DNA of 64,000 bases from Vibrio navarrensis (GCF_015767675.1 NZ_CP065217.1:1674001-1738000); one strand, 5' to 3'. Positions 10,400-21,650 are shown, counted from the stretch's first letter. Made by a program: numbers and translations. The notes: generated by a model not told the origin, from the sequence alone.

Positions 10400-11620
10400 T
10401 TATTCCATGTTAGTGGCAGAAATCTTGTGAATAGCCAAATCGGCGCCGTTAAACTCATCTTCTTCTGAAAGACGTAGCCCACTGGCTTTGTGGATTGCAC
10501 CATAAACAAGCACAGCACCGATCAGCGCCACACTAATGCCCAGCAGCGTACCGAGAATTTGCACGCTCAAACTCACCCCGCCCAAACCGCCTAAAGCGCT
10601 TTGACCAAAAATGCCAGCCGCAATACCACCCCAGGCTCCACAAAGGCCATGCAGCGGCCACACCCCAAGTACGTCGTCAATTTTTGTTTTGTTCTGTAAG
10701 TAAGTGAAGAGGTAAACAAACAATACGCCTGCAATCAAGCCAGTAACGAGCGCACCAATCGGGTGCATGAGATCAGACCCCGCACACACCGCCACCAGCC
10801 CAGCTAATGGGCCGTTATGGATAAAGCCAGGGTCATTCTTACCAGCGATAAGCGCCGCAACAATACCACCAGCCATCGCCATGAGAGAGTTCATTGCGAC
10901 TAAGCCACTGATGCCGTTTAGGGTTTGGGCCGACATAACGTTGAAACCAAACCAGCCAACACAGAGGATCCATGCGCCCAACGCAAGAAATGGAATGTTT
11001 GATGGAGCAAAGTTAGTGTGCTTTCCAGCACGTACGCGCCCTTTTCGCATGCCAAGGAACAAGACCGCAACCAGCGCAATCCAACCACCAACGCCATGCA
11101 CTACCACAGAGCCTGCGAAGTCGTGAAATCCTACGCCAAATTGACTTTCAAACCAGGCTTGAACGCCAAAATTGCCGTTCCAGATGATGCCTTCAAACAG
11201 CGGGTAAACCAAACCGACGGTAAAGAAGGTCGCAATCAGTACTGGATAGAATCGAGCTCGCTCGGCGATACCACCAGAAACAATCGCCGGAATTGCCGCA
11301 GCAAAAGTCAGCAAAAAGAAGAACTTGACCAATTCATATCCGTTACCTTGTGACAAGGTACTGGCATCGGCTAGGAAGGTGCCGCCATAAGCCACCCAAT
11401 AGCCAATAAAAAAATAAGCAATCGCAGAGATACCGAAATCGGCGATGATCTTGACTAACGCGTTCACTTGGTTTTTTTGTCGTACTGTCCCCACTTCAAG
11501 AAAGGCAAAACCGGCATGCATCAAAAACACCATGATCGCTCCAAGAAGGAGGAACAGTGTGTCGGAGCTTTGGGTCAGGGTTTGAACGGCTCCTTGAACC
11601 TGACTGGCGGTAACACTCAT
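10400..11620 (-). CDS. amt: Ammonium channel Amt
   Basis: An Amt/MEP/Rh ammonium transporter of 406 residues with about eleven transmembrane helices. Conserved pieces include DFAGSVVVHGVGGW (with a pore histidine), GWFGFNVMSA and the second histidine region VWPLHGLCGAWGGI. No cleavable signal is evident. The ATG at 11620 (MSVTASQVQG) has a GGAGAG site; the longer frame to 11662 has none. No glnK gene is adjacent, which is unusual compared with enterics but common in Vibrio. Confidence 0.93.
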   Translation of the reverse strand: MSVTASQVQGAVQTLTQSSDTLFLLLGAIMVFLMHAGFAFLEVGTVRQKNQVNALVKIIADFGISAIAYFFIGYWVAYGGTFLADASTLSQGNGYELVKFFFLLTFAAAIPAIVSGGIAERARFYPVLIATFFTVGLVYPLFEGIIWNGNFGVQAWFESQFGVGFHDFAGSVVVHGVGGWIALVAVLFLGMRKGRVRAGKHTNFAPSNIPFLALGAWILCVGWFGFNVMSAQTLNGISGLVAMNSLMAMAGGIVAALIAGKNDPGFIHNGPLAGLVAVCAGSDLMHPIGALVTGLIAGVLFVYLFTYLQNKTKIDDVLGVWPLHGLCGAWGGIAAGIFGQSALGGLGGVSLSVQILGTLLGISVALIGAVLVYGAIHKASGLRLSEEDEFNGADLAIHKISATNME

Positions 11621-11958
11621 TGTTAGAACTCTCCGTTTATGTAGTGCACTTATCCTGTGCATCAGAAAACTTTATCATCACCATGATGGTGAGAAAATCA
11701 ATTGAGCGCTACATACAGCAAAGAACGTTCCAACTATTGGTTAATCTATTAATAAAATCCATCCATATGAAAATTATCAATATTTCTTCTATTTAAATAC
11801 AACAAATGAAATGAGGGAGAGAGATTTTGCACTCAATTGGTTCGAATGCACCAAAAACAAGCGCACCCATTACGTGCAATAAGGCAGTGGATAGAATCAA
11901 GAGTAAGAAGCCCCTCGTTTATACGAGGGGATTTTCCTAGTGGGGTAACCGGTGTCGC
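11621..11958. other. Region upstream of amt
   Basis: 338 bases with no gene. TGCAC half-sites occur at 11828-11832 and 11847-11852, and an imperfect inverted pair GCGCACC / GTGCA at 11861-11878. These resemble NtrC boxes and would fit nitrogen control of amt, but no clear sigma-54 promoter was found, so this is tentative. The ybiT terminator lies at the far end. Confidence 0.35.
11908..11937 (-). terminator. Terminator after ybiT
   Basis: CCCCTCG / CGAGGGG stem with an ATACG/TTTAT loop; both arms are flanked by A/T runs, so it may serve both directions. Confidence 0.8.
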
Positions 11959-13548
11959 TTAGTCGACACCGCGAGATTTGAGGAACTCTGCGTAAGTACC
12001 TTTGAAATCGGTGATCTTGCCATTACGGATCTCGATAATCCGAGTGGCTAGAGAGTCAACAAAAACGCGGTCATGTGATACGAAGAACAGCGTACCCTTA
12101 TATTGCTCAAGCGCATTGTTGAGTGATTCGATCGATTCCATGTCCATGTGATTGGTTGGTTCGTCCATCAGCAGCATGTTAGGTTTGTGCATCATGATCT
12201 TACCGAGAAGCATACGCCCCTGCTCTCCACCGGAAAGCACTTTCACGGATTTCTTAATGTCGTCTTGGCCAAACAGCATGCGACCAAGGAAGCTACGTAC
12301 CACTTGTTCGTCGTCGCCTTCCTGACGCCATTGCCCCATCCACTCCATTAGATTCATGTCTTCAGCAAAATCGTGCGCGTGGTCTTGCGCGTAGTAACCA
12401 ATGTTTGAGTTTTCAGACCACTTGTAGCTGCCTGTGCGAGGCTCTAGCACGCCAGCAAGGGTGCTGAGTAAGGTTGTTTTACCGACACCGTTTTCACCGA
12501 TAATGGCAACACGCTCACCCACCTCAAAAATGGCATTGAAGCCCGCGAAAAGGTCTTGATCAAAACCTTGGCTGAGGTTCTCAACTTCCAGCGCGTTACG
12601 GAAAAGCTCTTTCGATTGTTCGAAGCGAATGAATGGGTTTTGACGACTTGAAGCCTTCACTTCATCCAGTTTGATCTTATCAATTTGTTTAGCGCGAGAA
12701 GTCGCCTGCTTCGCTTTTGATGCGTTGGCCGAGAAGCGAGCAACGAAGGTTTGTAGCTCGGCAATTTGCGCTTTCTTCTTAGCATTATCGGCTAATAGAC
12801 GCTCACGTACCTGAGTTGCAGCGGTCATGTATTCATCGTAGTTGCCTGGGTACACACGAAGCTCACCATAGTCCAAATCCGCCATGTGGGTACATACCGA
12901 GTTCAGGAAGTGTCGGTCATGCGAAATGATGATCATGGTGCAGTTGCGCTCGTTGAGCGTATCTTCTAGCCAACGGATGGTATCAATGTCCAAGTTGTTG
13001 GTCGGCTCGTCCAATAGCATGATATCTGGATCAGCAAACAGCACTTGCGCCAAAAGAACACGCAGTTTCCAGCCTGGTGCAACTTCGCTCATTAAACCAA
13101 AGTGCTGCTCCAGCGGAATGCCCACAGCCAAGAGCAGCTCACCCGCTTTCGCTTCGGCCATGTAGCCGTCCATCTCTGCGAACTCAACCTCAAGATCGGC
13201 CACTTTCATCCCATCTTCTTCACTCATTTCTGGCAACGAGTAAATACGGTCACGTTCTTGTTTTACTTTCCAAAGATCTTTATGCCCCATGATCACGGTA
13301 TCGATGACCGTAAACTCCTCATAAGCAAATTGGTTCTGGTTCAGTTTGGCAACTCGTTCGTTCGGATCGTAGCTCACGTTTCCGGCACTAGGTTCCAGTT
13401 CACCGCTTAGGATTTTCATAAAGGTTGACTTACCACAACCATTTGCGCCGATTAAACCATAGCGGTTGCCCTCGCCAAATTTAACCGAGATGTTTTCAAA
13501 CAGAGGCTTGGCGCCAAATTGTTGAGTGATGTTTGCTGTAGAAATCAA
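11959..13548 (-). CDS. ybiT: ABC-F family ATPase YbiT
   Basis: A soluble tandem-ATPase protein of 529 residues with no membrane domain. ABC-F proteins bind the ribosome and affect translation. Two Walker A motifs are visible (GANGCGKST near 34-42 and GENGVGKTT), along with two Walker B/EPTN motifs ([11 protein letters not shown] and [11 protein letters not shown]). The linker between the domains is charged, and signature LSGGEQGRM lies in the second domain. The first-domain signature is degenerate (EVAPGWKLR), as is usual for YbiT. Confidence 0.9.
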   Translation of the reverse strand: MISTANITQQFGAKPLFENISVKFGEGNRYGLIGANGCGKSTFMKILSGELEPSAGNVSYDPNERVAKLNQNQFAYEEFTVIDTVIMGHKDLWKVKQERDRIYSLPEMSEEDGMKVADLEVEFAEMDGYMAEAKAGELLLAVGIPLEQHFGLMSEVAPGWKLRVLLAQVLFADPDIMLLDEPTNNLDIDTIRWLEDTLNERNCTMIIISHDRHFLNSVCTHMADLDYGELRVYPGNYDEYMTAATQVRERLLADNAKKKAQIAELQTFVARFSANASKAKQATSRAKQIDKIKLDEVKASSRQNPFIRFEQSKELFRNALEVENLSQGFDQDLFAGFNAIFEVGERVAIIGENGVGKTTLLSTLAGVLEPRTGSYKWSENSNIGYYAQDHAHDFAEDMNLMEWMGQWRQEGDDEQVVRSFLGRMLFGQDDIKKSVKVLSGGEQGRMLLGKIMMHKPNMLLMDEPTNHMDMESIESLNNALEQYKGTLFFVSHDRVFVDSLATRIIEIRNGKITDFKGTYAEFLKSRGVD

Positions 13549-13803
13549 AACCTGTACCTTTTGTGTCCAGTATCAAATAAAAAAACTGCGCAACGTTACT
13601 TGTTCAACGAGCCGACTGCAAGCATTGATTGCGCTGTGTAGCAAAGAAAGTGCTTAAGTTTAACAGCTTTGTTAGGCAAGCGGGTGATTGATGTGTTTCT
13701 TTCGTTAGTTGGTGTCTTGCTTGGGGAAATCGCCGGGGATTTCTGCTAGAGTCTGCAGCAATTTTGAAGTGGTTAGACCCAGTTTCAATCAAAGAGAACC
13801 GAT

Positions 13804-14391
13804 ATGCTGCAACCAACACAGACCACTTGGGTAATTCTTGCCGGAGGGCAAGCCACCCGTATGGGAGGCGATGATAAAGGGTTTATTGAGCTTAACCACA
13901 AACCGCTGATCCAACATGTTATCGAGCGCCTTGCAACGCAAACCGATCGTATTTTTATCAACGCCAATCGTAACCAATCGCGCTACCAAGCGTTCGCTCC
14001 GGTATTTGCGGATCATATTGAAGGATTCCAAGGGCCTCTTGGAGGCATGCATGCCGCGCTCAATCATATAGAAACAGATTGGGTTGGCTTTGTTCCCTGT
14101 GACAGCCCAAATATCAGTCTCGACTTGGTTGAGCGTTTCTGTAGGTCGGTCGACGAATCCAGCGATATTTGGGTCGCCCACAATGGGCAGCAGCCACAAC
14201 CTGTCTTTGCACTTTGTCACAAACGTGCCCTGCCCGCTTTGACGGCATTTTTACAGCGTGGCGAGCGCAAAATGGGGTTGTTTTTTTCACAGCACCATGC
14301 ACGTTATGTGGATTTCAGTGATTCGCCACAATGTTTTGTGAATCTGAATACGCCACAAGAATTAGCCCAGTTTGGAAAAATCTGTTCATGA
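13804..14391 (+). CDS. mobA: Molybdenum cofactor guanylyltransferase MobA
   Basis: Attaches GMP to molybdopterin to make the MGD form of the molybdenum cofactor. The nucleotidyltransferase motif [15 protein letters not shown] is at residues 12-26, followed by [10 protein letters not shown] and the metal-binding region VPCDSP. Length is normal at 195 residues. Its TGA stop overlaps the ATG of the next gene (ATGA), so the two are translated together. Confidence 0.93.
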   Translation: MLQPTQTTWVILAGGQATRMGGDDKGFIELNHKPLIQHVIERLATQTDRIFINANRNQSRYQAFAPVFADHIEGFQGPLGGMHAALNHIETDWVGFVPCDSPNISLDLVERFCRSVDESSDIWVAHNGQQPQPVFALCHKRALPALTAFLQRGERKMGLFFSQHHARYVDFSDSPQCFVNLNTPQELAQFGKICS

Positions 14392-15803
14392 TACATAAAT
14401 CATCTATCCCTTTACTCGGTTTCGCAGCGTATTCCGGTACTGGAAAAACCACTATGCTTGAAGCACTACTGCCAAAACTTACTGAAGCGGGCTTAAGAGT
14501 GGGTGTATTAAAACACGCCCACCATGATTTTGATGTCGATAAGCCCGGCAAAGACAGTTACCGTCTGCGCAAAGCAGGTGCGTTGCAAATGCTGATCGCC
14601 TCACACAAGCGCTTTGCTTTAATGACAGAAACGCCGCAAGCTGAAGCTGAATTTGACTATCTGCTTAGCCGTTTTGATCACAGCAAACTGGATTTATTAC
14701 TGGTCGAGGGCTGCAAAAATATCGCCTTTAATAAGATTGAGTTGCACCGCGAGGAAGTCGGTAAACCGTGGTTGTATCCGCACGATGAAAACATCATCGC
14801 GATTGCATCTGATGCCAATCACTTAGAGACGACCTTGCCGCAAATGAACCTCAATGACCTCGACTCTATTGCCGAGTTTGTTCTTCGCTACGCGCGAGAA
14901 CAATTTCACTCTAAAGAGCACTCAACAATAGATAACGTATCGCAAGATATGTTGACGCAAGAGAGCGGCATTGAGCGTATCCTTTCTCATCTAAAGCCGC
15001 TCGCTGAGAGCGAAACGGTGCCCCTCGCTGATGCCTACGGACGCGTATTGGCTTTGCATATATCTTACAATGGTGACGTTGTCACGGATGGCGGTGCGCT
15101 ACTGACGCAAACACATCTCTCTTCCCTATCTGCTTTAGGGATCAAGCGCTGTCAGGTCATACGAAAACCACGTGTCGCACTACTGTCGCTAGACGGTAAC
15201 GATTCTCAAGTTTGCCATGCTGTTTTACTTGGCATGCTGCATACGCTCGGTTGTGAGGTAACCGCGCAAGTTGTTGGTGCTGAGCAAAGTCAACAACGAG
15301 TACAATTACTTGAAGAGGCGCTAAACCTGAATGAGGTTATCCTCCTCAACGGGAGCGCTAAGAGTTGTCAAGGCATAGTACTTAATTCTATTCCAGAGAT
15401 TAATGGCAACGGTTTCTCTTTGCAATTCGTTGAGCAAAAACCGCTTTTCTTGATGGATACATCACTCGAAGGTTTGCAAGGTTATTTTCTTTCAACCGTT
15501 GCACCTATGCTGCGTAAACTTCGTGGCGAGCGAGGCCATCTGGTTACCGGGCAAAAAGCGCGATTAACCCAAGGAATTGAGGGCATTCTGGGAGAGCGCG
15601 AATTTTGCTATGGCTCTTTGACGGTGGATAACATGGGAAGCAATCAGGTGACACCGGTGATGCACTCGTTTGAGAGTCTGGCCTCTTGGTTAACGATACA
15701 GAGTAAAGAGAATATCAACTGTCTGATCGTCGTCCCCGCTGCTGTGGATACGCTGAAAGCCGGAGAATGCGTGACAATCTATCCACTTCAAGGCAAAATC
15801 TAG
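14388..15803 (+). CDS. mobB: MobB with a shortened MoeA-like C-terminal region
   Basis: Residues 1-165 are MobB, the GTP-binding helper of MobA, with the P-loop [12 protein letters not shown] (11-22), [16 protein letters not shown] and LLVEGCKN. From about residue 185 the sequence follows the start of MoeA ([12 protein letters not shown]). It then lacks the SAMDGYA region and the following domain. It resumes near [20 protein letters not shown], where MoeA normally has STGDEL. The catalytic aspartates expected of molybdenum insertase are therefore missing. At 471 residues it is shorter than full MobB-MoeA fusions. The MobB function is likely intact, while the tail is probably catalytically dead or has a different role. 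Confidence 0.82.
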   Translation: MIHKSSIPLLGFAAYSGTGKTTMLEALLPKLTEAGLRVGVLKHAHHDFDVDKPGKDSYRLRKAGALQMLIASHKRFALMTETPQAEAEFDYLLSRFDHSKLDLLLVEGCKNIAFNKIELHREEVGKPWLYPHDENIIAIASDANHLETTLPQMNLNDLDSIAEFVLRYAREQFHSKEHSTIDNVSQDMLTQESGIERILSHLKPLAESETVPLADAYGRVLALHISYNGDVVTDGGALLTQTHLSSLSALGIKRCQVIRKPRVALLSLDGNDSQVCHAVLLGMLHTLGCEVTAQVVGAEQSQQRVQLLEEALNLNEVILLNGSAKSCQGIVLNSIPEINGNGFSLQFVEQKPLFLMDTSLEGLQGYFLSTVAPMLRKLRGERGHLVTGQKARLTQGIEGILGEREFCYGSLTVDNMGSNQVTPVMHSFESLASWLTIQSKENINCLIVVPAAVDTLKAGECVTIYPLQGKI

Positions 15804-15814
15804 CCAATTTAAAT

Positions 15815-15839
15815 CAAGGCCAACTCGTTGGCCTTTTTC
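15815..15839 (+). terminator. Terminator after mobB
   Basis: AAGGCCAAC / GTTGGCCTT stem, two-base-plus loop, then five T residues. Confidence 0.85.
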
Positions 15840-15855
15840 ATTGCGAGAGAAACTG

Positions 15856-16125
15856 ATGGTTCGCACTCTAATTTACATCTACAAAGGCGTTGAGAAAACG
15901 CTGCCTTTTTCTTACGAAAAGCATCGCAATATTCACGAAGCGGTTGCTGAAGCGGAAGGCATTGATATCTCAGCATACTTGAAAATGGAGCAGCAGCTCG
16001 AAGCGATTTCGGACACCAAGTCGGTGCGCAATTATCGCGATAATCACTTCAAGAAGTTGGGATTTGAGTTGATTACGCTCAAGCAGAAAGATAACTTGGG
16101 CGTAGGCAAAAAGAAGCGCGACTGA
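15856..16125 (+). CDS. DUF2960 family protein
   Basis: An 89-residue cytoplasmic protein of unknown function found in Vibrio and relatives. It begins MVRTLIYIYKGVEKTLPF and ends with a basic KKKRD tail. The ATG at 15856 has GAGAG upstream. No catalytic motif or membrane segment is visible. It is followed by a strong terminator. Confidence 0.75.
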   Translation: MVRTLIYIYKGVEKTLPFSYEKHRNIHEAVAEAEGIDISAYLKMEQQLEAISDTKSVRNYRDNHFKKLGFELITLKQKDNLGVGKKKRD

Positions 16126-16134
16126 ACATAAAAC

Positions 16135-16162
16135 AAAGGCTTGCATCTGCAAGCCTTTATTA
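16135..16162 (+). terminator. Bidirectional terminator between DUF2960 gene and nagK
   Basis: AAAGGCTTGC / GCAAGCCTTT stem with four-base loop, A/T-flanked on both sides, between convergent genes. Confidence 0.85.
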
Positions 16163-16165
16163 AAT

Positions 16166-17077
16166 TTATCCTTTGATATTTAAGAAGGCTGCGCCACGAA
16201 CACCGCCTGAATCACCATGTTTTGCTTTGATGATCTTCGGACATTTCGCCACAGACAACAAATACTTAGGCACGCGTTTTGGCATCTCATCGTAAATGAG
16301 ATCAAAGTTAGACAGACCGCCCCCCAGCGCAACCACGTGTGGATCGTTTGCGGTAAAGATATTGGCAAAGCAGATCGCCAGCAACTCCATAAAGCGCTCA
16401 ACATGTTCTGCGGCTTTCTCATCGCCTGCGGCGTTTGCTTGAATAATGTCGATGGCTTTTTTCTCTTCACCATAATAGTGGGCGTAAAGCAGCTCAAAGC
16501 CACGACCTGAAAGATAGCTATCAAGACAGCCTTTTTTGCCGCAGCCGCAACCCAACAATGGTGCTTTTTCTCCAAGTTGGAACCATGCATCAATCGGCAA
16601 GCGCATGTGGCCCAGTTCACCTGCCACGTTGTTACGGCCAGAGAACACTTTGCCGTCGTAGATCAAACCACCGCCAAAACCTGTACCGAGAATAAGCCCC
16701 ATCACCGATGGCGAATCTTGTAACTCTTCATCCCACGCTTCAGAAAGAGCAAAACAGTTGGCATCGTTTTCAATTTTTACGCTACGACCAATACGCGCCT
16801 CTAAATCAGCACGCAGTGGTTTGCCTTTTGCTGCGGGGACATTCACCGTCAGAACCGTTGCATCATCAGCATCTTCCATCCCCGGCAGACCTAAACCGAT
16901 TTTACCTTCGCAGCCAAACTGCGCATCGTACTTTTCAACTAGACCGACGATGGTGTCAATCAGCAGTGAGTAATCGTCGGTAGGCGTAGGGACACGCTCC
17001 GTTGCAACGCGCGCTAGTTTTTCATTAAATGCACCAAACTCAATTTTAGTGCCGCCGACATCAAAGCCGTAATACAT
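16166..17077 (-). CDS. nagK: N-acetylglucosamine kinase NagK
   Basis: A ROK-family sugar kinase of 303 residues that makes GlcNAc-6-phosphate, used in chitin or peptidoglycan amino-sugar recycling. The N-terminal phosphate motif is [12 protein letters not shown] (residues 6-17). The catalytic region is [20 protein letters not shown] follows, and the zinc-binding ROK motif is [16 protein letters not shown]. It is monocistronic. Because ROK kinases look alike, the substrate is inferred from close resemblance to NagK. Confidence 0.9.
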   Translation of the reverse strand: MYYGFDVGGTKIEFGAFNEKLARVATERVPTPTDDYSLLIDTIVGLVEKYDAQFGCEGKIGLGLPGMEDADDATVLTVNVPAAKGKPLRADLEARIGRSVKIENDANCFALSEAWDEELQDSPSVMGLILGTGFGGGLIYDGKVFSGRNNVAGELGHMRLPIDAWFQLGEKAPLLGCGCGKKGCLDSYLSGRGFELLYAHYYGEEKKAIDIIQANAAGDEKAAEHVERFMELLAICFANIFTANDPHVVALGGGLSNFDLIYDEMPKRVPKYLLSVAKCPKIIKAKHGDSGGVRGAAFLNIKG

Positions 17078-17244
17078 GGGTTCTCTCCTGAAAAGACCTG
17101 TCAGACTCCTAATGTGTTGGAGTCAAAAGATGATAAATATCTGCGCATTATCCACATCTGTACGCCTACAAACCGTGACGCAGGCAGGATTTATCTGCTG
17201 ATTGATATCGTTTGCGCAACTACTCAGCAGCGCAGCAGTATAAC

Positions 17245-18006
17245 TTAGAGTGATGTCTCGCTTTTAAAGCGGCGAAGGTATGCAGATCGATATGGCCTAC
17301 TCTCATCCGGTTTTGCGCGACTTTTGCTAAGCAGGTAACTTTCGCGAAAGGCTTCAAACCAACTTTGCAAACACTGGCTGGCATGCGTTTCGCTGGCTTG
17401 GCTAAGTACTAATGAAGCCACTTCTGCCGTTGATAGGTGTTGATCATTATCTGAGTGGCGCATTTGATATTGGGACAACTGCTCGGGGTCGATGGAGAGC
17501 ACAGGCAGATTTTGCAGATAATTGGAGCGACGAAAGATTTTTCTCGCTTCACGCCAGCTGCCATCAATGAAGATCAGAAGCCATTTGCGGTTATCATGCT
17601 TGGACGACTCACGTATTAACAGGTTGGAATCCAACTGCTTAAGCAAGCGCTCTGGTTGATCAACATAATCTGCGGGAAAGACAATCACTGGTTGGTAGTC
17701 GTCACACTGTAACAAGGCAAGCATTTCATGGTCAGGTTCGGTGCGGTTCCACTGATACACATAGGTTTCTTGTACCACATCGGCAATCAAGCGCCCTGTG
17801 TTGCTCGGCTTAAACACCTCATTGTCAGAGACGATCAACATGCACGCGATATTGGTCGGCACATCTGGCTGAATATCGCACAAGCAATGCTCCAAGGAGA
17901 CTTGGCAATAGCGGCAGCGCACGACATTGCATCCGCGCGCCTGAAATGGCTTGGTTGAGATGGACTGGCGGTACTGGTATAAACGGTGAAAAGCGTGCAA
18001 TCTCAT
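17245..18006 (-). CDS. DTW-domain tRNA aminocarboxypropyltransferase-like protein
   Basis: A 253-residue protein of the DTW family (TapT/YfiP type). The family makes acp3U in tRNA from S-adenosylmethionine. Cysteines CRYCQVSLEHCLC near residue 31 suggest a metal site. DGSWREARKIFRRS occupies the family's defining Asp-x-x-Trp position, with Gly-Ser in place of the commoner Ala-Thr. STAEVASL follows, another conserved stretch. The exact tRNA target is not shown by the sequence. Confidence 0.8.
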   Translation of the reverse strand: MRLHAFHRLYQYRQSISTKPFQARGCNVVRCRYCQVSLEHCLCDIQPDVPTNIACMLIVSDNEVFKPSNTGRLIADVVQETYVYQWNRTEPDHEMLALLQCDDYQPVIVFPADYVDQPERLLKQLDSNLLIRESSKHDNRKWLLIFIDGSWREARKIFRRSNYLQNLPVLSIDPEQLSQYQMRHSDNDQHLSTAEVASLVLSQASETHASQCLQSWFEAFRESYLLSKSRAKPDESRPYRSAYLRRFKSETSL

Positions 18007-18100
18007 GATGAACTTGGCTCAGATAAAAGAGAGCTGGATTCTACTGACAAGGCGCGACAAGCTCAACACTGCTCTCAATCGGACAAATTAAAGGAATCCT

Positions 18101-18916
18101 ATGACCGAGCCGAGTTTTAACGACCCCTCCACTCTTCGCTTAGCCATTTTTATTGCTGTTTTGTTGATTTGTGCCGCTTGGGAGCACTACCGACCACGAA
18201 AAGCGCTGACCGCCCCTAAAACGGTACGTTGGTTTAACAACCTCACTTTGGTCGCCCTTAACGGCTTACTCATCGCACTTTTACTGCCCCTGACGGCTTT
18301 TGAAGCCGCTAATATCGCCCAAGATCAGCAAATGGGCATTTTCCATCAGCTCTCTCTGCCCATATGGGCCAATGTATTGCTTTCTGTCATTGCGCTCGAT
18401 CTCATCATTTATCTACAGCATCTGTTGTTTCACAGGCTGCCTTGGTTATGGCGTTTACATCGCATGCATCACGCCGACTTAGATATCGATGTCACCACAG
18501 GTACTCGCTTCCATCCGATAGAAATTCTTCTGTCTATGATGATCAAAATCGGCAGTGTGTTCGCTTTAGGTGTCTCACCACTGGCGATTGTCGTGTTTGA
18601 AATCATTCTTAACGCCAGTGCGATGTTTAATCACAGCAATGCAAAGCTGCCACTTAGGCTTGATGCGGTGATGAGAAAAGTGATTGTGACGCCTGACATG
18701 CATCGGGTGCATCATTCAGTGATTGTGCGGGAAATGCATTCCAATTTTGGTTTTTTCCTTTCGCTGTGGGATAGGCTTTTCCGTACCTACATTGCTCAAC
18801 CGGAACTGGGCCACCAGCAGGTACAAATCGGTGTGCGAGAAATTAGAAAAGCGCGAGAACAATGGTTAGACAAAATGCTGACTCAACCGTGTCGCTATTC
18901 GACGAAACGTAAATAG
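18101..18916 (+). CDS. Sterol desaturase / fatty acid hydroxylase family membrane protein
   Basis: A 271-residue membrane protein with about four hydrophobic segments (near 14-30, 45-68, 88-108 and 150-175). It carries the histidine clusters of di-iron hydroxylases: HLLFH, HRMHH, and HRVHH with a nearby downstream His. Family members oxidise lipids at the membrane; the substrate here is unknown. The gene stands alone, followed by a terminator. Confidence 0.85.
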   Translation: MTEPSFNDPSTLRLAIFIAVLLICAAWEHYRPRKALTAPKTVRWFNNLTLVALNGLLIALLLPLTAFEAANIAQDQQMGIFHQLSLPIWANVLLSVIALDLIIYLQHLLFHRLPWLWRLHRMHHADLDIDVTTGTRFHPIEILLSMMIKIGSVFALGVSPLAIVVFEIILNASAMFNHSNAKLPLRLDAVMRKVIVTPDMHRVHHSVIVREMHSNFGFFLSLWDRLFRTYIAQPELGHQQVQIGVREIRKAREQWLDKMLTQPCRYSTKRK

Positions 18917-18956
18917 TAACGCGAGTTAAGATGGTGCTGGTTTTAAAGCGCCAATG

Positions 18957-18988
18957 AAGAAAGCCCAACGCTGTCGTTGGGCTTTCTA
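18957..18988 (+). terminator. Terminator between desaturase-like gene and the chemoreceptor gene
   Basis: AGAAAGCCCAACG / CGTTGGGCTTTCT is a 13-base stem with a four-base loop, placed between convergent genes. Confidence 0.85.
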
Positions 18989-19001
18989 AAAATTCGTTAA
19001 G

Positions 19002-21038
19002 CTAGCTGGCTAACTGATATTTATGTAGCATCTCTTGCTGCTGACCTGCAATATCAGCGACTTGCTGTGAGCTCTCCACCATCGATTCCAACTGCTGCCT
19101 AGTTTGATCGCCCTGCTCAGAAACATGAGCAATGGCGCGCGAGACTTCCGAGGTGGCTCGCTGCTGCTCTTCTGTCGACAAAGTAATTTGTTCAACGCGC
19201 TCGCGAATATGCCCAACTGCGATCTCAATATCGCTGAAGGCGACTTTCACTTCACTGCTTGCTGCTAGTGCTTCGGCCATTCCTTTACGCGATTCTTCCA
19301 CCGATTGGCGGCTTTTCTCTGCCGCCGATATCAACTCGTTCATCATTTCGCTGATGTTTGACGTTTGTTTGGAGGTATCGCTGGCCAGCTTACGGACTTC
19401 ATCGGCTACGACAGCAAATCCTCTCCCTTGCTCACCTGCACGGGCCGCTTCAATTGCTGCGTTCAATGCCAGCAAGTTGGTGTTCTCCGCAATACCACTA
19501 ATCAAATCGACCATTTCGCGAATGGCCTTAACGCGCAAATCCAACTCGCGCATCGCTTCTTCGTTGATGTTCAATGACTGTTCAAGCAGCGCCAAACGAT
19601 TGAGACTTCCCTCGACCACTCTGACGCCGTGCAGCGTATTTTCTGTCGCCGTTTTGGCATCATCGTAAGAGGCACTAGTTACCGAGGCGATCTCTTTGAT
19701 AGAGGCTTCCAGTTCAGTGACCGTCGCCACCATCGCCGCTAACGCATCATTTTGCACACTCAAACTTTGGCTAGAATACTCTGCCGCACCGTGACTGATT
19801 TCTGCCGTCTGATAGAGCGCCTCACAGTTTCTCGTGACGACCGTGAGCGATTCACCCGTGGAGTTGATCACTTGGTTGAGTTTTCTAGCCACTTCACGCA
19901 TCTCACGCGGCCCCACTTCCTCGGCCAACTGGGTAAAGTTGTGTTGCGTGAGCTCAGAAAGTCGTTTCATAATATTTTTCAAACCACGATTGACCCATGC
20001 ACGAAAACCAAGCCATGAAGTGATGACCAGAGCCGCGACAACTAGGCCACTGAGCGTCAGAGTGAGGCTCATATTGCTAATGGTCTGATTCACAATCTGC
20101 TCGCCTTGGTGGATCAGTGACGAGGCAGTGGCCGAGATCGCGTTCAATAGCTCGATGGTTTCATTGGATAAATGTGTAGCTTGAGTGATCTGCGTCTGCT
20201 GCTCTTGTTGATTTCGAACTCTCTCCATCAACATCGCTAGGACGCCTTGCTCTTTAAAGCCAGCCAACACCATGTCATAAGGCGCGGTCAAGCTAGCAAA
20301 TTCGGTGACGTCTGGATGCCACTCTTTAAAATCATCATAAGCGAGACGGATCCCGGCGATACGGTTACGCATTTCACGATACTCGCTCTCCGCCTTTTCT
20401 GGATCGCTTTGCATCATTAGCATGAGAAACGTGCTCTCCATGGAGCTTGCCCCTGCGCTAAAGCGGTTTGCGGCATCGGTTGACTCAGGATTATCGAGAC
20501 TCAAAAACGAGCTGATACGATTCATTTCTGGGCCAATAGAGCTGAGACCATAGCGAAAACTGCTAATCGCTTGGTCAATTTTTTGTTGGTTGTCGATCGC
20601 TTGTGCTTGTCTCGTCAAGATATCTGAGGTGATCTGGGCTATCGCATCGACATTACTTTGCAACTGCTGCTGCTGTTGCGTGGAAATCACTTGTTCAAAA
20701 GCGCTGGTAACTGCCATCACTCGTTCAATATATTGAGACGTTTCTGAAGTTAACTGCTTGATTTTAATGCGAGTTGCTTGCAGTTCACCCGGGGCTTTAA
20801 GTGAAGATCCGTAGTTGAGCAGTTTGATCTGTTCAAGAATGTTCTGGGTTAGTTTGGCGTTATTCATCGCAAGTGGTAAAGCTTGGGTCGACAAGGTGCT
20901 AAACTGTGTACCTATCTTTTGCACACCGTTGTAACTCGAGATCGAGAGTGCAAAGACGAGGAGAATGATAGAGAGAAACAGCACGCTTATCGCCTGGATC
21001 AAAGAAAGAGAAGCGCGTTTAGTTTTAGGCAAATTCAT
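19002..21038 (-). CDS. Methyl-accepting chemotaxis protein
   Basis: A 678-residue chemoreceptor. TM1 is at about 13-34, a helical periplasmic sensor of about 290 residues follows, and TM2 is at about 325-347. A HAMP-like region leads into the long cytoplasmic coiled coil. The signalling hairpin tip is at 517-552 ([19 protein letters not shown], then [13 protein letters not shown]). The sensor domain is Gln-rich and helical with no recognised ligand family. No pentapeptide tether for CheR/CheB is visible at the C-terminus (ends HKYQLAS). Confidence 0.93.
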   Translation of the reverse strand: MNLPKTKRASLSLIQAISVLFLSIILLVFALSISSYNGVQKIGTQFSTLSTQALPLAMNNAKLTQNILEQIKLLNYGSSLKAPGELQATRIKIKQLTSETSQYIERVMAVTSAFEQVISTQQQQQLQSNVDAIAQITSDILTRQAQAIDNQQKIDQAISSFRYGLSSIGPEMNRISSFLSLDNPESTDAANRFSAGASSMESTFLMLMMQSDPEKAESEYREMRNRIAGIRLAYDDFKEWHPDVTEFASLTAPYDMVLAGFKEQGVLAMLMERVRNQQEQQTQITQATHLSNETIELLNAISATASSLIHQGEQIVNQTISNMSLTLTLSGLVVAALVITSWLGFRAWVNRGLKNIMKRLSELTQHNFTQLAEEVGPREMREVARKLNQVINSTGESLTVVTRNCEALYQTAEISHGAAEYSSQSLSVQNDALAAMVATVTELEASIKEIASVTSASYDDAKTATENTLHGVRVVEGSLNRLALLEQSLNINEEAMRELDLRVKAIREMVDLISGIAENTNLLALNAAIEAARAGEQGRGFAVVADEVRKLASDTSKQTSNISEMMNELISAAEKSRQSVEESRKGMAEALAASSEVKVAFSDIEIAVGHIRERVEQITLSTEEQQRATSEVSRAIAHVSEQGDQTRQQLESMVESSQQVADIAGQQQEMLHKYQLAS

Positions 21039-21148
21039 ACATTAACCAAAGTATCAAGTCACAAGAATGAGACAAAGTGTGATTTACTACCAAGTTTATG
21101 GGTCCTTCGTGACAGTTACATGACAGTAAAAAGACATCCTGATTACAT

Positions 21149-21631
21149 ATGAAACAATTTAATTATTTAATTTTGCTAATGATTTTGCTTGTTGGTGGAT
21201 GCAGCCAGACGAAGATGGCTCACCGCGAGGTTGATAAACTGAACCTTTCAGATCACATTTTTGCCAACAATCCTGAACTGCACTCATTCTATCTTGAATG
21301 GCATGGCACACCTTATCAGTTTGGTGGGCATGACAAAGACGGTATTGATTGTTCTGCTTTTGTTCAACATGCCTTTGGCCAAGCCTATCAATTTACTCTG
21401 CCCAGAACCACGAGAGAGCAATTCGATGCGAGCCGAAAGATTGAATGGCAGCAGAAGCAGCAGGGGGACTTACTGTTCTTTAAAACCAGCAAATCGGACT
21501 ATCATGTAGGAATATATTTAGGTGGGTTGCAGTTTATGCATGCATCAACAACGAAGGGAGTAATCATTTCACGGCTTGATAACCCTTATTGGGTGGATAA
21601 ATTTTGGCAGGTCAGAAGAGTTACTCTCTAA
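21149..21631 (+). CDS. NlpC/P60 family lipoprotein peptidase
   Basis: A 160-residue envelope peptidase. The signal peptide has a lipobox ending LVGGC (Cys18 is the lipid anchor). The NlpC/P60 fold shows catalytic Cys68 in GIDCSAF, His119 in HVGIYLG and a further His131 (HAST). Members cut peptide stems of peptidoglycan (gamma-D-glutamyl-diaminopimelate bonds). It faces the next minus-strand gene across a hairpin. Confidence 0.9.
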   Translation: MKQFNYLILLMILLVGGCSQTKMAHREVDKLNLSDHIFANNPELHSFYLEWHGTPYQFGGHDKDGIDCSAFVQHAFGQAYQFTLPRTTREQFDASRKIEWQQKQQGDLLFFKTSKSDYHVGIYLGGLQFMHASTTKGVIISRLDNPYWVDKFWQVRRVTL

Positions 21632-21644
21632 CTCTTCTGACCTG
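21608..21644. terminator. Hairpin between convergent genes
   Basis: CAGGTCAGAAGAGTT and its near-perfect complement flank a short loop at the end of the NlpC gene. There is no strong T tract, so it may only be an RNA-stabilising hairpin. Confidence 0.5.
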
Positions 21645-21650
21645 GTAGTC

